A stretch of 64,000 nucleotides of DNA from DAOUVR01 sp034430535 (GTDB taxonomy: Bacteria; Chloroflexota; Dehalococcoidia; E44-bin15): contig CAYUCL010000005.1 of the NCBI GenBank assembly GCA_964443325.1, forward strand, positions 22,631-86,630, written 5' to 3'. This document shows, piece by piece, positions 1 to 7,752 of the stretch. Under the pieces are notes generated by a model that did no database searches, had not been told where the DNA came from, and worked only from the letters and a program-made list of their open reading frames with translations. The first letter of the stretch is position 1, and each line of letters opens with the position of its first letter. The position numbers and the translations under genes were made by a program.

Positions 1-189
1 CGCCGGTGCAGTTTTGCCTACTGTCTTGATGCATGTCCTGTTGGCGCTATTGCCATTGGGAGAGATGGCACCATCGAGCGAAACACCCAAAGGTGTAACA
101 ATTGCAGGCTCTGCATGGAGGTTTGTAAACGTAATTCCTACTACAAAAGAGCTATTGGACCCGTGCAGAGAGAACCTCAAGTTGAATAA
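1..189 (+). CDS. 4Fe-4S ferredoxin-type protein, 3' end only
   Basis: The reading frame is open from base 1 to a TAA at 187-189 and gives the last 62 residues of a protein whose start lies outside the window. Two cysteine clusters are visible: C-x4-C-x3-CPVGAI near the left edge, and CNNCRLCMEVCKR further on, the usual CX2CX2CX3C pattern of a [4Fe-4S] ferredoxin domain. After the second cluster the protein ends with a short polar tail. It converges with selA, with about 50 bases between the two stops. The partner enzyme cannot be named from this fragment; an electron-transfer subunit of an oxidoreductase is the natural reading. Confidence 0.8.
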   Translation, partial: RRCSFAYCLDACPVGAIAIGRDGTIERNTQRCNNCRLCMEVCKRNSYYKRAIGPVQREPQVE

Positions 190-239
190 GTAAGTTGGAG
201 CAACGGAGACATTGGCATATTCCGGATACATCTAAGGAT

Positions 240-1601
240 TCAGGATAATTTCAGGTTACGCAGGCGACTCAGCAGGGCCTCTTCCTCTTCAGGTAGTATG
301 GTACGAGGGTCGAGGAGCAGGAGGTCTTTCTCAATCCGCCCGATGACCATAGGTGACCCTCTGCGCAGTTGGTTCGCCAATTGGCTGACTTTGCCTCTGC
401 CTTTGATAGCCACCAGGCGGGTTGGTAAGGTGCCCCCAGGTAGGCTACCACCTCCTACCATCGATTCCCCTTCTACAACCGACGCTGCATCACCCAACAA
501 TCGGCTCCATCTTTCGGCACGCTCCTCTATTTCCTCCAGGGATTCAGAAATCATCCGCCACACCGGGATCTTGCTTTCTGCCTCACCCTTTAGATAGTGG
601 CGAAGCGTCGTCGCCAGCCCGGCCAATCTTATCTTGTCGATGCGCGCCGCACGGGCCAATGGATGCCTCCGCAGCCTATCCATAAGGCTACGTTGGCCCA
701 CGATTATACCCGCTTGAGGTGCGCCCAGAAGTTTGTCCGCGGAGGACATGGCCAGTCCTACTCCAGCCGCAATGCTCTGCTGAAGCATAGGCTCAAGGCC
801 CAATCCGAATCTGGTTGTATCCAGGAGGCAGCCGCTGCCCAGGTCATCAAGCACTGGAAGGTCATAGCGGTCCCCTAGTTGAATCAAATCTTCAAGCGCA
901 ACTGCCTGAGTAAAGCCCATCACCACGAAGTTGCTGGAGTGGACTCGGAGGAGAGCCGCGGTGCGGGGAGTGACTGCCTCTTCATAGTCCGATAGATAGG
1001 TGCAGTTAGTGGTGCCCACCTCTACCAGTTTGGCCCCGCTCTGGCGCATCACATCGGGAATACGAAAACCGCCACCGATCTCCACCGCCTGCCCTCGGGA
1101 GACAATCACCTCTTTACGTTTAGCCAGGGCGCTGAGCGACAGGAGCACTGCCGAAGCGTTGTTGTTTACTACTAGTGCAGCCTCAGCTCCGGTCAGTTGA
1201 CACAGCAGCGATTCAATGTGAACCTGGCGGGAGCCCCGCTTCCCGCTATCCAAGTTGATCTCCAGATTGGTGTAGCCCCTGGCACACTCCTCCATAGCCG
1301 CCGTCGACTCTTCGCTTAATGGTGCCCTGCCCAGGTTGGTATGGAGAATGACGCCAGTAGCATTGATCACGCGGCGCAGGCTGGGCTCTATTATGGAATG
1401 GGCAAGGGCGCAGACCGACTCTGCCATCTGGTCAAACGTGGGTGCAGGTTCGCCCCGAGCGATGTGAAGACGTACCTCATCAAGGTGTTGCCGTATTACC
1501 CGCAGCACAAAGGGGCGGGAATAGGCCTCCTCAAGACGCTGAATGCGCCCATTGGATAGCAACCTATCCACGCTTGGGAGACTACGTAATTTTTCATCCA
1601 T
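240..1601 (-). CDS. selA: L-seryl-tRNA(Sec) selenium transferase SelA
   Basis: SelA is the PLP enzyme that converts Ser-tRNA(Sec) to Sec-tRNA(Sec) using selenophosphate. The 453 residues match the usual family length. The PLP-binding lysine sits in SSADKLLGAPQAG (Lys290 by count, near E. coli Lys295), and the N-terminal half carries the family stretch RRVINATGVILHTNLGRAPL. The ATG at 1601 has no Shine-Dalgarno sequence in front of it, but a good promoter ends a few bases upstream, so the mRNA may be leaderless. It is divergent from the yedE-selB operon and belongs to the same complete Sec locus (selA, selD, selB, selC). No odd residues were noticed. Confidence 0.97.
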   Translation of the reverse strand: MDEKLRSLPSVDRLLSNGRIQRLEEAYSRPFVLRVIRQHLDEVRLHIARGEPAPTFDQMAESVCALAHSIIEPSLRRVINATGVILHTNLGRAPLSEESTAAMEECARGYTNLEINLDSGKRGSRQVHIESLLCQLTGAEAALVVNNNASAVLLSLSALAKRKEVIVSRGQAVEIGGGFRIPDVMRQSGAKLVEVGTTNCTYLSDYEEAVTPRTAALLRVHSSNFVVMGFTQAVALEDLIQLGDRYDLPVLDDLGSGCLLDTTRFGLGLEPMLQQSIAAGVGLAMSSADKLLGAPQAGIIVGQRSLMDRLRRHPLARAARIDKIRLAGLATTLRHYLKGEAESKIPVWRMISESLEEIEERAERWSRLLGDAASVVEGESMVGGGSLPGGTLPTRLVAIKGRGKVSQLANQLRRGSPMVIGRIEKDLLLLDPRTILPEEEEALLSRLRNLKLS

Positions 1602-1610
1602 CCCGAACGC

Positions 1611-1639
1611 AATCTAGCACACCCCCCAAAACCTGTCAA
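1611..1639 (-). promoter_or_regulatory. Predicted selA promoter
   Basis: On the minus strand TTGACA (1639-1634) and TAGATT (1616-1611) are separated by 17 bases, with TGC directly before the -10 hexamer (extended -10). The expected transcription start, about 7 bases past the -10, is near 1604, three bases before the selA ATG. There is no ribosome binding site in the gap. Confidence 0.6.
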
Positions 1640-1679
1640 ACGAGTTTTTATTGTAGTAATTCGTAGATATTAACAAGAT

Positions 1680-1709
1680 TTGACAGCGTTTATGCTTGTA
1701 GTCTATACT
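1680..1709 (+). promoter_or_regulatory. Predicted promoter of the yedE-selD-selB operon
   Basis: TTGACA at 1680-1685 and TATACT at 1704-1709 with an 18-base spacer form a near-consensus housekeeping promoter pointing to yedE. It lies back to back with the selA promoter, so about 230 bases control both arms of the selenium island. A perfect inverted repeat overlaps the -10 (separate entry). Confidence 0.65.
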
Positions 1710-1724
1710 TGAATTAAGTATAGA
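1702..1724. promoter_or_regulatory. Inverted repeat over the -10/+1 region, candidate operator
   Basis: TCTATACTT (1702-1710) and AAGTATAGA (1716-1724) are perfect 9-base inverted repeats around GAATT. The left arm contains the -10 hexamer and the right arm covers the expected transcription start, which is where a repressor dimer would block RNA polymerase. The repressor is not identified in this window. Confidence 0.45.
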
Positions 1725-1837
1725 AAATTAATATGGAGAGGGGGTGGGATCGATGATGAAGCAACGGACATGAGCTGTGGAGTTGCGAAGAGCGTGGCTC
1801 TTTGACATGTTAACAGCAATTATGAAAGGAGGGCCTT

Positions 1838-2956
1838 TTGTCGCGTGCTTCACGTCTGTTCACGCCTGGTACATTGATCTTTGCCTCCGCACTGGTTATC
1901 GGTACCCTGGCAGCATTGCTGGTAAAGTGGGGAAACCCACCCAATATGGGAATATGCGTAGGATGCTTCCTGAGAGACATTTCGGGAGCGCTGAACCTAC
2001 ACAGCGCCGCGCCAGTACAGTATCTGCGCCCTGAGATACTAGGATTTGTTTTGGGCAGCTTTGGTGCTGCCTACGCCTTCGGCGAGTTTCGGGCTAGGGG
2101 TGGCTCCGCACCGATAGTCCGATTTTTATTGGGCGCGTTCGTAATGATCGGGATACTGATGTTCATGGGTTGTCCCGTCCGAGCGCTGCTCAGGCTCGCC
2201 GGTGGCGACCTCAATGCCATCCTCGGCCTTGCCGGCATAGCGTTTGGTGCCTTCATCGGTGTTCTCCTCCTCAAGAGAGGGTTTACTCTGGGGCGCTCGT
2301 CGAAGCTGCCAACGGCAGCCGGTTGGATAATGCCAATGATAATGCTGGGCCTTCTGATTCTAGCTATCATTACGCCTAGTTTCATAACCTACAGCACTTC
2401 TGGCCCAGGCTCCATGCACGCAGCGCTGATATTCTCTCTTGCCGTAGGACTCCTGGTGGGCGTGCTTGCTCAGCGAACCAGGATGTGCTTTGTCGGGGGC
2501 TGGCGCGATCTATTCCTTGTCAGAGACACCTACCTGTTTAAGGCAATAGTTGGCCTTTTCACCGCAGCGCTGTTGGTAAACCTGATCCTTACCTATGGCT
2601 TTGGTGGCGGGTATTTCTCTATTGGCTTCGAGGTTCAGCCCGCTGCGCATAGCAACCACCTCTGGAACTTCCTCGGGATGACGTTGGTGGGCATAGGGGC
2701 AACACAGCTCGGTGGTTGCCCGCTGCGCCAGTCGATCCTCAGCGGCGAGGGAGACACCGATGCCGCAGTAACCGTTCTCGGCCTGCTTGCCGGCGCTGCT
2801 GTGGCCCACAATTTCACCCTGGCAAGCTCTGGCGCAGGGCCGACCAGCCTGGGGCCATGGGCAGTGGTTTTAGGGCTGGTAATATGCATAGGCCTTGGCT
2901 TGCTCATGGGAGAGAGGGGAATACTCGCTGGCTTCTTCACACGCCAGAAGGCTTGA
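1838..2956 (+). CDS. yedE: YedE-family putative selenium transporter
   Basis: This is a 372-residue polytopic membrane protein of the YeeE/YedE family, whose selenium-linked branch is thought to bring selenium species into the cell. Roughly ten hydrophobic segments are visible. Conserved cysteine motifs face the pore in the family: GICVGCFLRD near residue 37, GCPVRALLRL near 110, RMCFVGGWRDL near 215 and GGCPLRQSIL near 295. The start is TTG at 1838, preceded by AAAGGAGGG at 1826-1834; no ATG lies in a comparable position. It heads the operon with DUF3343, a kinase-like gene, yedF, selD and selB. The substrate is inferred from this context, since the wider family also moves thiosulfate. Confidence 0.88.
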   Translation: MSRASRLFTPGTLIFASALVIGTLAALLVKWGNPPNMGICVGCFLRDISGALNLHSAAPVQYLRPEILGFVLGSFGAAYAFGEFRARGGSAPIVRFLLGAFVMIGILMFMGCPVRALLRLAGGDLNAILGLAGIAFGAFIGVLLLKRGFTLGRSSKLPTAAGWIMPMIMLGLLILAIITPSFITYSTSGPGSMHAALIFSLAVGLLVGVLAQRTRMCFVGGWRDLFLVRDTYLFKAIVGLFTAALLVNLILTYGFGGGYFSIGFEVQPAAHSNHLWNFLGMTLVGIGATQLGGCPLRQSILSGEGDTDAAVTVLGLLAGAAVAHNFTLASSGAGPTSLGPWAVVLGLVICIGLGLLMGERGILAGFFTRQKA

Positions 2957-2974
2957 TAGCGAGGGGAGGTATGT

Positions 2975-3517
2975 ATGAGCTTACTAAAACGGAAGAAAAA
3001 GTCGCTGTCCACAGGTGCCGGGCTGGTTATATTCAACGATGTTCACGAAGCTCTGAAGGCGGAGCAGGTTCTCAAAGAAGCAGGCTACACCGTCAATCTG
3101 GTTGCACCGCCACTGGCTCTGCGAAGGGGTTGCGATTTAGCCCTGGAGATAAACCTGGTGGAACAAACAGGCATCGAGCGGACTTTCAAGGGAAAAGACG
3201 TTTTACACGTGGACATTGTTCCGCTGGGAGCGAAGAATTCACAACTCTTGGAGATTGTCAAGACAACCGATTTCGGCGACTGGGTTATGGTCAAGGCAGG
3301 CAATATGAAGGTCACCTTCGATAAGGAAAGTGGCGTCATTGTAAACACCTCCGGCGGTGGCTGTCCCGACATCCCCTATCTCCACGCCGAGTTGATCGAT
3401 AAAAAGCTCTCCGCAGCACCAGACCCCAAGGAGATCGGCTTTACCCTCTGTGCTTTGATGCTGCACCGTGCCCTCGAAGAGTGCCTGCTTATCTGGAAGG
3501 GAGGTGCACAGTCATGA
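2975..3517 (+). CDS. DUF3343 (putative Se/S carrier-like) protein
   Basis: This 180-residue protein has an N-terminal DUF3343-type domain: NDVHEALKAEQVLKEAGY followed by VAPPLALRRGCDLALEI, where the Cys near residue 51 is the residue expected to carry Se or S. A second half (about residues 75-180) contains the motif TSGGGCPDIPYLHAEL with another cysteine. The ATG at 2975 follows GGGGAGG at 2963-2969, and the stop overlaps the next gene, so translation is probably coupled. DUF3343 genes commonly travel with yedE/yedF selenium genes. A carrier of selenide or persulfide between YedE and SelD is an inference. Confidence 0.75.
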   Translation: MSLLKRKKKSLSTGAGLVIFNDVHEALKAEQVLKEAGYTVNLVAPPLALRRGCDLALEINLVEQTGIERTFKGKDVLHVDIVPLGAKNSQLLEIVKTTDFGDWVMVKAGNMKVTFDKESGVIVNTSGGGCPDIPYLHAELIDKKLSAAPDPKEIGFTLCALMLHRALEECLLIWKGGAQS

Positions 3518-4413
3518 TGCTCCTTGCTGGAACATTACCCGATAAGGACCTGCCGCTAACGGTGGGAGAGGTGAGGGCTGAGGGGGAATCTGTGATTATC
3601 AATGGCTGTCGGCTACCCTGTAGGCAGGGCACCGGCGCTATGATCCGGGCGGCATTTGCTGTGACCGAATATCTAAAGCTCGGCCAGCCTCAAGCCATTG
3701 TCGCTGGTGACATCGGCGAAGGCAAGGGTAGCAGGGCAATCTACGAGCACCTCATCCAGAACGTGAAAACCCTTGTACCACAGGTACTTACCCTGCACTA
3801 CTGGCTGCCCGATATGGAGCTGACGAGGAGGCTCTGCGAAGCCGTCGAACAATGTGCCAACAGGCCGATCATAGTAGCCGATGCCGCCTCGATGTACTCT
3901 GCAAAGGCGGCTGGGTTAGCTTCGCGCTTCGATATCTTCACCCCTGACCCTACTGAAATGGCTTTTCTAGCCGACCCCGACGCCATCCACCCGGCATACA
4001 TAACTAGACATCTATTCGATACCGACATGACACAGACCCCAAACCTGGTTGCCGCTGCCTACCAGAACAACAGCGTAGCCAGGTTGCTTCTGGTCAAAGG
4101 AGCGGTAGATTACGTGGTACGTGACGGGGAGATTCTGGAAACGGTTGCTAAGCCCGATGTACCCGCATTGGAAGCCATTGGAGGGACTGGCGACGCTATT
4201 ACCGGATTGATTTCCGCTTTTGTCTATGCTGGCCTGGAGCCACACCAAGCAGCCATAATCGCAGCTAAGGCAAATCGCACGGCAGGAAGTTTGGCCCGTG
4301 CTACTCCAGTTATGAAGGTCGGCCAGATCATAAATCAATTCCCCGCCGTGTTTAAGGAATACCTTTGTCAGTGGAGCGGTGCCTGCTGCATCGAAGGAGA
4401 AAACGATGAATGA
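3514..4413 (+). CDS. Ribokinase/NADHX-dehydratase-like kinase of the selenium operon
   Basis: The 299-residue product has the ribokinase-like fold of ADP/ATP-dependent NAD(P)HX dehydratases and small-molecule kinases. Visible signatures are AIVAGDIGEGKGSR (residues about 66-79), FTPDPTEMAFLAD, LLLVKGAVDYVV, and the C-terminal anion-hole motif GGTGDAITGLISAF with its catalytic Asp. The ATG at 3514 overlaps the previous stop (ATGA) and has GGGAGG upstream at 3499-3504. It lacks the N-terminal epimerase half of YjeF-type enzymes. The same kind of gene recurs in yedE/DUF3343 neighbourhoods, so a selenium-related role is likely, but its substrate is unknown. Confidence 0.65.
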   Translation: MMLLAGTLPDKDLPLTVGEVRAEGESVIINGCRLPCRQGTGAMIRAAFAVTEYLKLGQPQAIVAGDIGEGKGSRAIYEHLIQNVKTLVPQVLTLHYWLPDMELTRRLCEAVEQCANRPIIVADAASMYSAKAAGLASRFDIFTPDPTEMAFLADPDAIHPAYITRHLFDTDMTQTPNLVAAAYQNNSVARLLLVKGAVDYVVRDGEILETVAKPDVPALEAIGGTGDAITGLISAFVYAGLEPHQAAIIAAKANRTAGSLARATPVMKVGQIINQFPAVFKEYLCQWSGACCIEGENDE

Positions 4414-4621
4414 GGTCGATGCTCGCGGACTGTCCTGCCCGATGCCGGTTATAAAAACCAAAAAGGCCCTGGAGAGCATAGAGAACGGGGAAATTGTAGT
4501 CATTATTGATGACGCCACTTCCCGGGACAACGTGTTGCGCTTGGCGAAGAGCAAAGGGTGCACTATTTCTGAGGATAGAAAGGGGGATGACTTTTATCTA
4601 ACACTAACTAAGGGTCGATAA
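4406..4621 (+). CDS. yedF: TusA/YedF-family sulfur (selenium) carrier
   Basis: This small 71-residue TusA-type protein has the signature GLSCPMPVIKTKKAL near the N-terminus; its Cys carries a persulfide or selenopersulfide in the family. The ATG at 4406 is preceded by GAAGGAG and overlaps the stop of the upstream gene by 8 bases. Longer YedF proteins have an extra C-terminal domain; here that role could be filled by the separate DUF3343 gene upstream. It lies 122 bases before selD. Selenium delivery to SelD is inferred from position. Confidence 0.85.
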   Translation: MNEVDARGLSCPMPVIKTKKALESIENGEIVVIIDDATSRDNVLRLAKSKGCTISEDRKGDDFYLTLTKGR

Positions 4622-4634
4622 TAGCGGAGAGCGA

Positions 4635-4677
4635 TGGAACCAGGTCCCTACCATACGAAAAACGTTGTGTGGTTCCA
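4635..4677 (+). promoter_or_regulatory. Hairpin-forming intergenic element before selD
   Basis: TGGAACCA (4635-4642) and TGGTTCCA (4670-4677) are perfect complements and would close a stem in the yedF-selD gap. The inside can pair further around CATACGAAAAACGTTGTG. There is no U-tract, so it is not a classical terminator; an RNA processing or stability site is possible. Confidence 0.35.
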
Positions 4678-4743
4678 GGCGAGGTGCTATGATTGACTTA
4701 GTAACTATTCGAGTTCCTTACTTTACTTTAAAGGGAGGATGCA

Positions 4744-5796
4744 GTGGACGATAAGGTGAGGAAAAGGCTCACTGAGACCGTTCGTGGCTCTGGCTGAGCT
4801 TCCAAAATAGGTCCGTCGGACCTAGACAAGGCTTTGTGTGGGTTGCCGGTGATCGACGACCCCAACCTGCTTGTTGGCCTGGATAGGGCTGATGATGCCG
4901 GGGTATATAAGCTGAGCGATGAACTGGCGATCATCCAGACCATCGATTTCATCACGCCTATTGTCGATGACCCCTACACCTTTGGCCAAATCGCCGCCGC
5001 CAACGCCCTCAGCGATGTCTATGCTATGGGAGGCAGGCCCCTCACCGCGATGAATGTCGTCTGCTTTCCCATCAAGAGCCAGGATATCTCGGTGCTCGGT
5101 GACATCCTGCGCGGTGGATGGGACAAAATGCAGGAGGCCGGGGTCACGCTGATGGGGGGACACAGTGTTGAGGATGACGAATTGAAATATGGGCTTTCAG
5201 TCACCGGCGTTGTTCATCCATCGAAGATAATCACCAAGGGGGGAGCCAAGGTAGGAGACAAGCTGCTGTTGACTAAACCTCTGGGCACAGGATTGGTGAG
5301 CACCGCCCTTAAGGGTGGGGTGGCGGAGAAAAAGACCGTAGATCGCGTCGCTTGGGTTATGGCCACACTGAACAAGACGGCCTCGGAGCTAATGCTGGAA
5401 GCCGGGTGCCACGCCTGCACCGATATAACCGGCTTTGGGCTCCTCGGTCACGCCTCGGGGATGGTCGAGGACAGCCCCTTAGGCATGGAGATTCGTATCT
5501 CTTCTATCCCTTTCTTCCCTGAGGCAAAGGAGTTCGCTCAGATAGGGTTGGTTCCGGCGGGAACGTACAGAAACAGGGAATTTCGCACTGACATGATAGA
5601 AACGGCCAGTGAGATATCTGATGAAATGTTAAACATCCTCTTCGACGCCCAAACCTCGGGTGGGTTATTGATCTCCGTTCCCAGCGACAAGGGAGAGGAG
5701 CTACTACAAAACCTGCACCGGCATGGGGTAAATGAGGCATCAATCATTGGAGAGATTCTGGCGGAACCCCAAGGAAAGATTGTCATCCGGGAGTGA
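4744..5796 (+). CDS. selD: Selenide, water dikinase SelD, itself a selenoprotein (UGA at 4795-4797)
   Basis: SelD makes selenophosphate from selenide and ATP. A conventional call would begin at 4834 after a stop, but the conserved N-terminus lies upstream in the same frame: GTG at 4744 with AAGGGAGG at 4731-4738, then VDDKVRKRLTETVRGSG, the TGA at 4795-4797, and ASKIGP. The TGA takes the place of the active-site Cys (E. coli Cys17), and Lys21 sits three residues later, as Lys20 does in E. coli. Read as Sec18 the protein has 350 residues, the normal length. A 7-base-pair hairpin begins ten bases after the TGA. Downstream motifs include LSDVYAMGGRPL and TDITGFGLLGHA. selB follows three bases later. 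Confidence 0.95.
4795..4824 (+). promoter_or_regulatory. UGA(Sec) codon with bacterial SECIS-like hairpin in selD
   Basis: The TGA at 4795-4797 is followed after ten bases by TAGGTCC (4808-4814), the loop GTC (4815-4817) and GGACCTA (4818-4824), a perfect 7-bp stem. The distance and the GU in the tip resemble the bacterial SECIS element bound by SelB, although the loop is very small. Confidence 0.75.
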
Positions 5797-5799
5797 AGT

Positions 5800-7650
5800 A
5801 TGTCCATCGTCTTAGGTACAGCGGGTCACGTAGACCATGGAAAGTCGGTCCTGGTTGAGGCCCTGACCGGGATTGACCCAGACAGATTGCAGGAGGAAAA
5901 GGAGCGTGGCCTCACTATCGACCTCGGCTTTGCCTGGCTAAAGCTGCCCAGCGGTCGAGAGGTCGGCATTGTCGACGTGCCTGGCCACGAGCATTTTATC
6001 AATAACATGCTTGCCGGCGTCGGAGGCATCGATGTCGCCCTGCTTGTTGTCGCCGCTGATGAAGGGGTTATGCCCCAGACCAGGGAGCACCTGGCCATCC
6101 TCGACTTGCTTCAGGTAGACAACGGCATTGCAATAATCACTAAGAAGGACCTGGTAGATGAGGAGTTGCTGGAGTTGGTGACACTGGAGGTGAGTGAGGT
6201 ACTGGCAGGCACTACCCTGGCTCAAGCCCCGATTGTTTCTGTCTCCGCATTAACCGGCGAGGGCTTGCCCGAACTGGTCTCCACCATTGATCAAGTTTTA
6301 GATTCCACCACCCTCAAAAAAGACGTCGGCAGGCCAAGGCTTCCCATAGACCGTGTATTTACCATGGCTGGCTTTGGCACAGTGGTTACCGGAACGCTGG
6401 TCGATGGATCTTTGTCGCAGGGGCAAGAGGTGGAAATAGTTCCCCCCACCATTAAGGCACGCATACGTGGGCTGCAATCACACAAGCATAAGATCGATAT
6501 AGCCTACCCCGGCAACCGCGTAGCGGCCAATCTGGCTGGCATTGCCACCAGTCAACTGAAGCGTGGCGATGTGGTGACCACCCCCGGCTGGCTGATTCCC
6601 AGCAAGGCGTTCGACGTTAACCTACGCCTGCTTTCCTCCGCACCTCGTCCTCTGCCCCATAATGCTACCGTAACCTTTCACCACGGAGCCGCCGAGACGC
6701 TGGGCAAGGTACGTCTGCTGGAGAGGGATAAGATTGAGCCTGGGGAGACAACCTGGGCCCAATTTCTGCTTGCTCAGCCCATCGCTGCGGTGAAGAACGA
6801 CCGATTCATCATCCGCTCCCCGCAAGAGACCCTTGGCGGTGGGCTTATCGTTGGCCTCAGGGCAAAGCGTCACCGCCGCTTTCGCCCCGATATCATTGAA
6901 GGATTAGCAACCAGGGAGAGGGGCACCGCTGAACAGGTAGTGCTGACGATTGTAAAGGAAGAAGAGCCTCTCGAGCTGGAAAAGTTGCTCGCTCTTTCCA
7001 ACCTGCCACGAGCGGAAGCGCAGGAGTCGATAATATCACTGGCTGCCCAGAAGAAGGTCGTGGTATTGGGAGACATGAAACTACTTTTTTCGGCCCAGGG
7101 CTGGGAAAAGCTGGCAAAGGAAGCAACACAAGCTGTCCACAGGTACCACCAGCAATTCCCTCTTCGCCACGGCCCTCCCAAAGAGGAGCTGAGAGGCAAA
7201 CTGAAGGCTCCCGCCAAATTCTTTCCCTACGCCCTGGAACAACTCGTTCTGGAGGGCAGCCTGGTTGAGGCTGGGCCTACAGTGCACCTGCCCGACCACA
7301 AGCCTCAGCCTACCCCCGAACAGCAGGCAGCGGTCGATGCCTTCCTGGACAGATTGGCACATAATCCCTATTTACCAACCCTCGATCCGCTACCCGAGCC
7401 AGACCTGGTCAATCTGCTGATAGAGCAGCGCAAAGTGATGAAGGTAAGCGATGACGTGCTCTTCCTCGCCTCTACCTACGATAAGATGGTGGAAGAGATA
7501 GTCGCCCATCTAACGTCCCAGGGCAAGGTAACGGTGGCCGAGGTCCGCGACCTGTTTCATACCAGTCGAAAATATGCGTTGGCACTGATGGAATACCTGG
7601 ACAGACAAAAAATAACGCGCCGCATCGGCGATGAGCGGGTGTTGAGATAA
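5800..7650 (+). CDS. selB: Selenocysteine-specific elongation factor SelB
   Basis: SelB is the GTPase that brings Sec-tRNA(Sec) to UGA codons marked by a SECIS hairpin. The 616 residues show the G1 motif GHVDHGKS (9-16), ERGLTIDLGFAWL (switch I), DVPGHEHFI (G3) and TKKD (G4), then EF-Tu-like domains 2 and 3 including GFGTVVTGTL. The C-terminal third (about 370-616) has the winged-helix repeats that bind SECIS RNA, ending in VAEVRDLFHTSRKYALALMEY. The ATG at 5800 follows the selD stop by three bases, so the two are co-translated. The selC tRNA gene lies immediately downstream on the other strand. Confidence 0.97.
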   Translation: MSIVLGTAGHVDHGKSVLVEALTGIDPDRLQEEKERGLTIDLGFAWLKLPSGREVGIVDVPGHEHFINNMLAGVGGIDVALLVVAADEGVMPQTREHLAILDLLQVDNGIAIITKKDLVDEELLELVTLEVSEVLAGTTLAQAPIVSVSALTGEGLPELVSTIDQVLDSTTLKKDVGRPRLPIDRVFTMAGFGTVVTGTLVDGSLSQGQEVEIVPPTIKARIRGLQSHKHKIDIAYPGNRVAANLAGIATSQLKRGDVVTTPGWLIPSKAFDVNLRLLSSAPRPLPHNATVTFHHGAAETLGKVRLLERDKIEPGETTWAQFLLAQPIAAVKNDRFIIRSPQETLGGGLIVGLRAKRHRRFRPDIIEGLATRERGTAEQVVLTIVKEEEPLELEKLLALSNLPRAEAQESIISLAAQKKVVVLGDMKLLFSAQGWEKLAKEATQAVHRYHQQFPLRHGPPKEELRGKLKAPAKFFPYALEQLVLEGSLVEAGPTVHLPDHKPQPTPEQQAAVDAFLDRLAHNPYLPTLDPLPEPDLVNLLIEQRKVMKVSDDVLFLASTYDKMVEEIVAHLTSQGKVTVAEVRDLFHTSRKYALALMEYLDRQKITRRIGDERVLR

Positions 7651-7654
7651 ATGA

Positions 7655-7752
7655 TGGCGGGAGCGCATAGGAGTCGAACCTACCATAGACACCGCAGGGT
7701 GCCTAGCAACGGATTTGAAGTCCGCGGAGCCCACCGGGACCCATCCGCTCCC
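7655..7752 (-). tRNA. selC: tRNA-Sec (anticodon TCA)
   Basis: Read on the minus strand, the 98-base gene starts GGGAGCGG and ends with an encoded CCA (7657-7655). The anticodon loop CTTCAAA carries TCA, complementary to UGA, between CGGA and TCCG. A long variable arm (GGCACCCTGCGGTGTC region) and the GGTTCGACTCC T-loop are visible, and the length is typical of bacterial tRNA-Sec. It converges with selB, four bases past its stop, and completes the Sec machinery at one locus. Confidence 0.95.

Noticed and set aside
4834..5796. A selD start at 4834 (MCGLPVIDD...), after the TGA
   Set aside because: It lacks the family's ATP/selenium site (the Cys/Sec and Lys), has no ribosome site, and the conserved N-terminus continues upstream through the TGA from GTG 4744.
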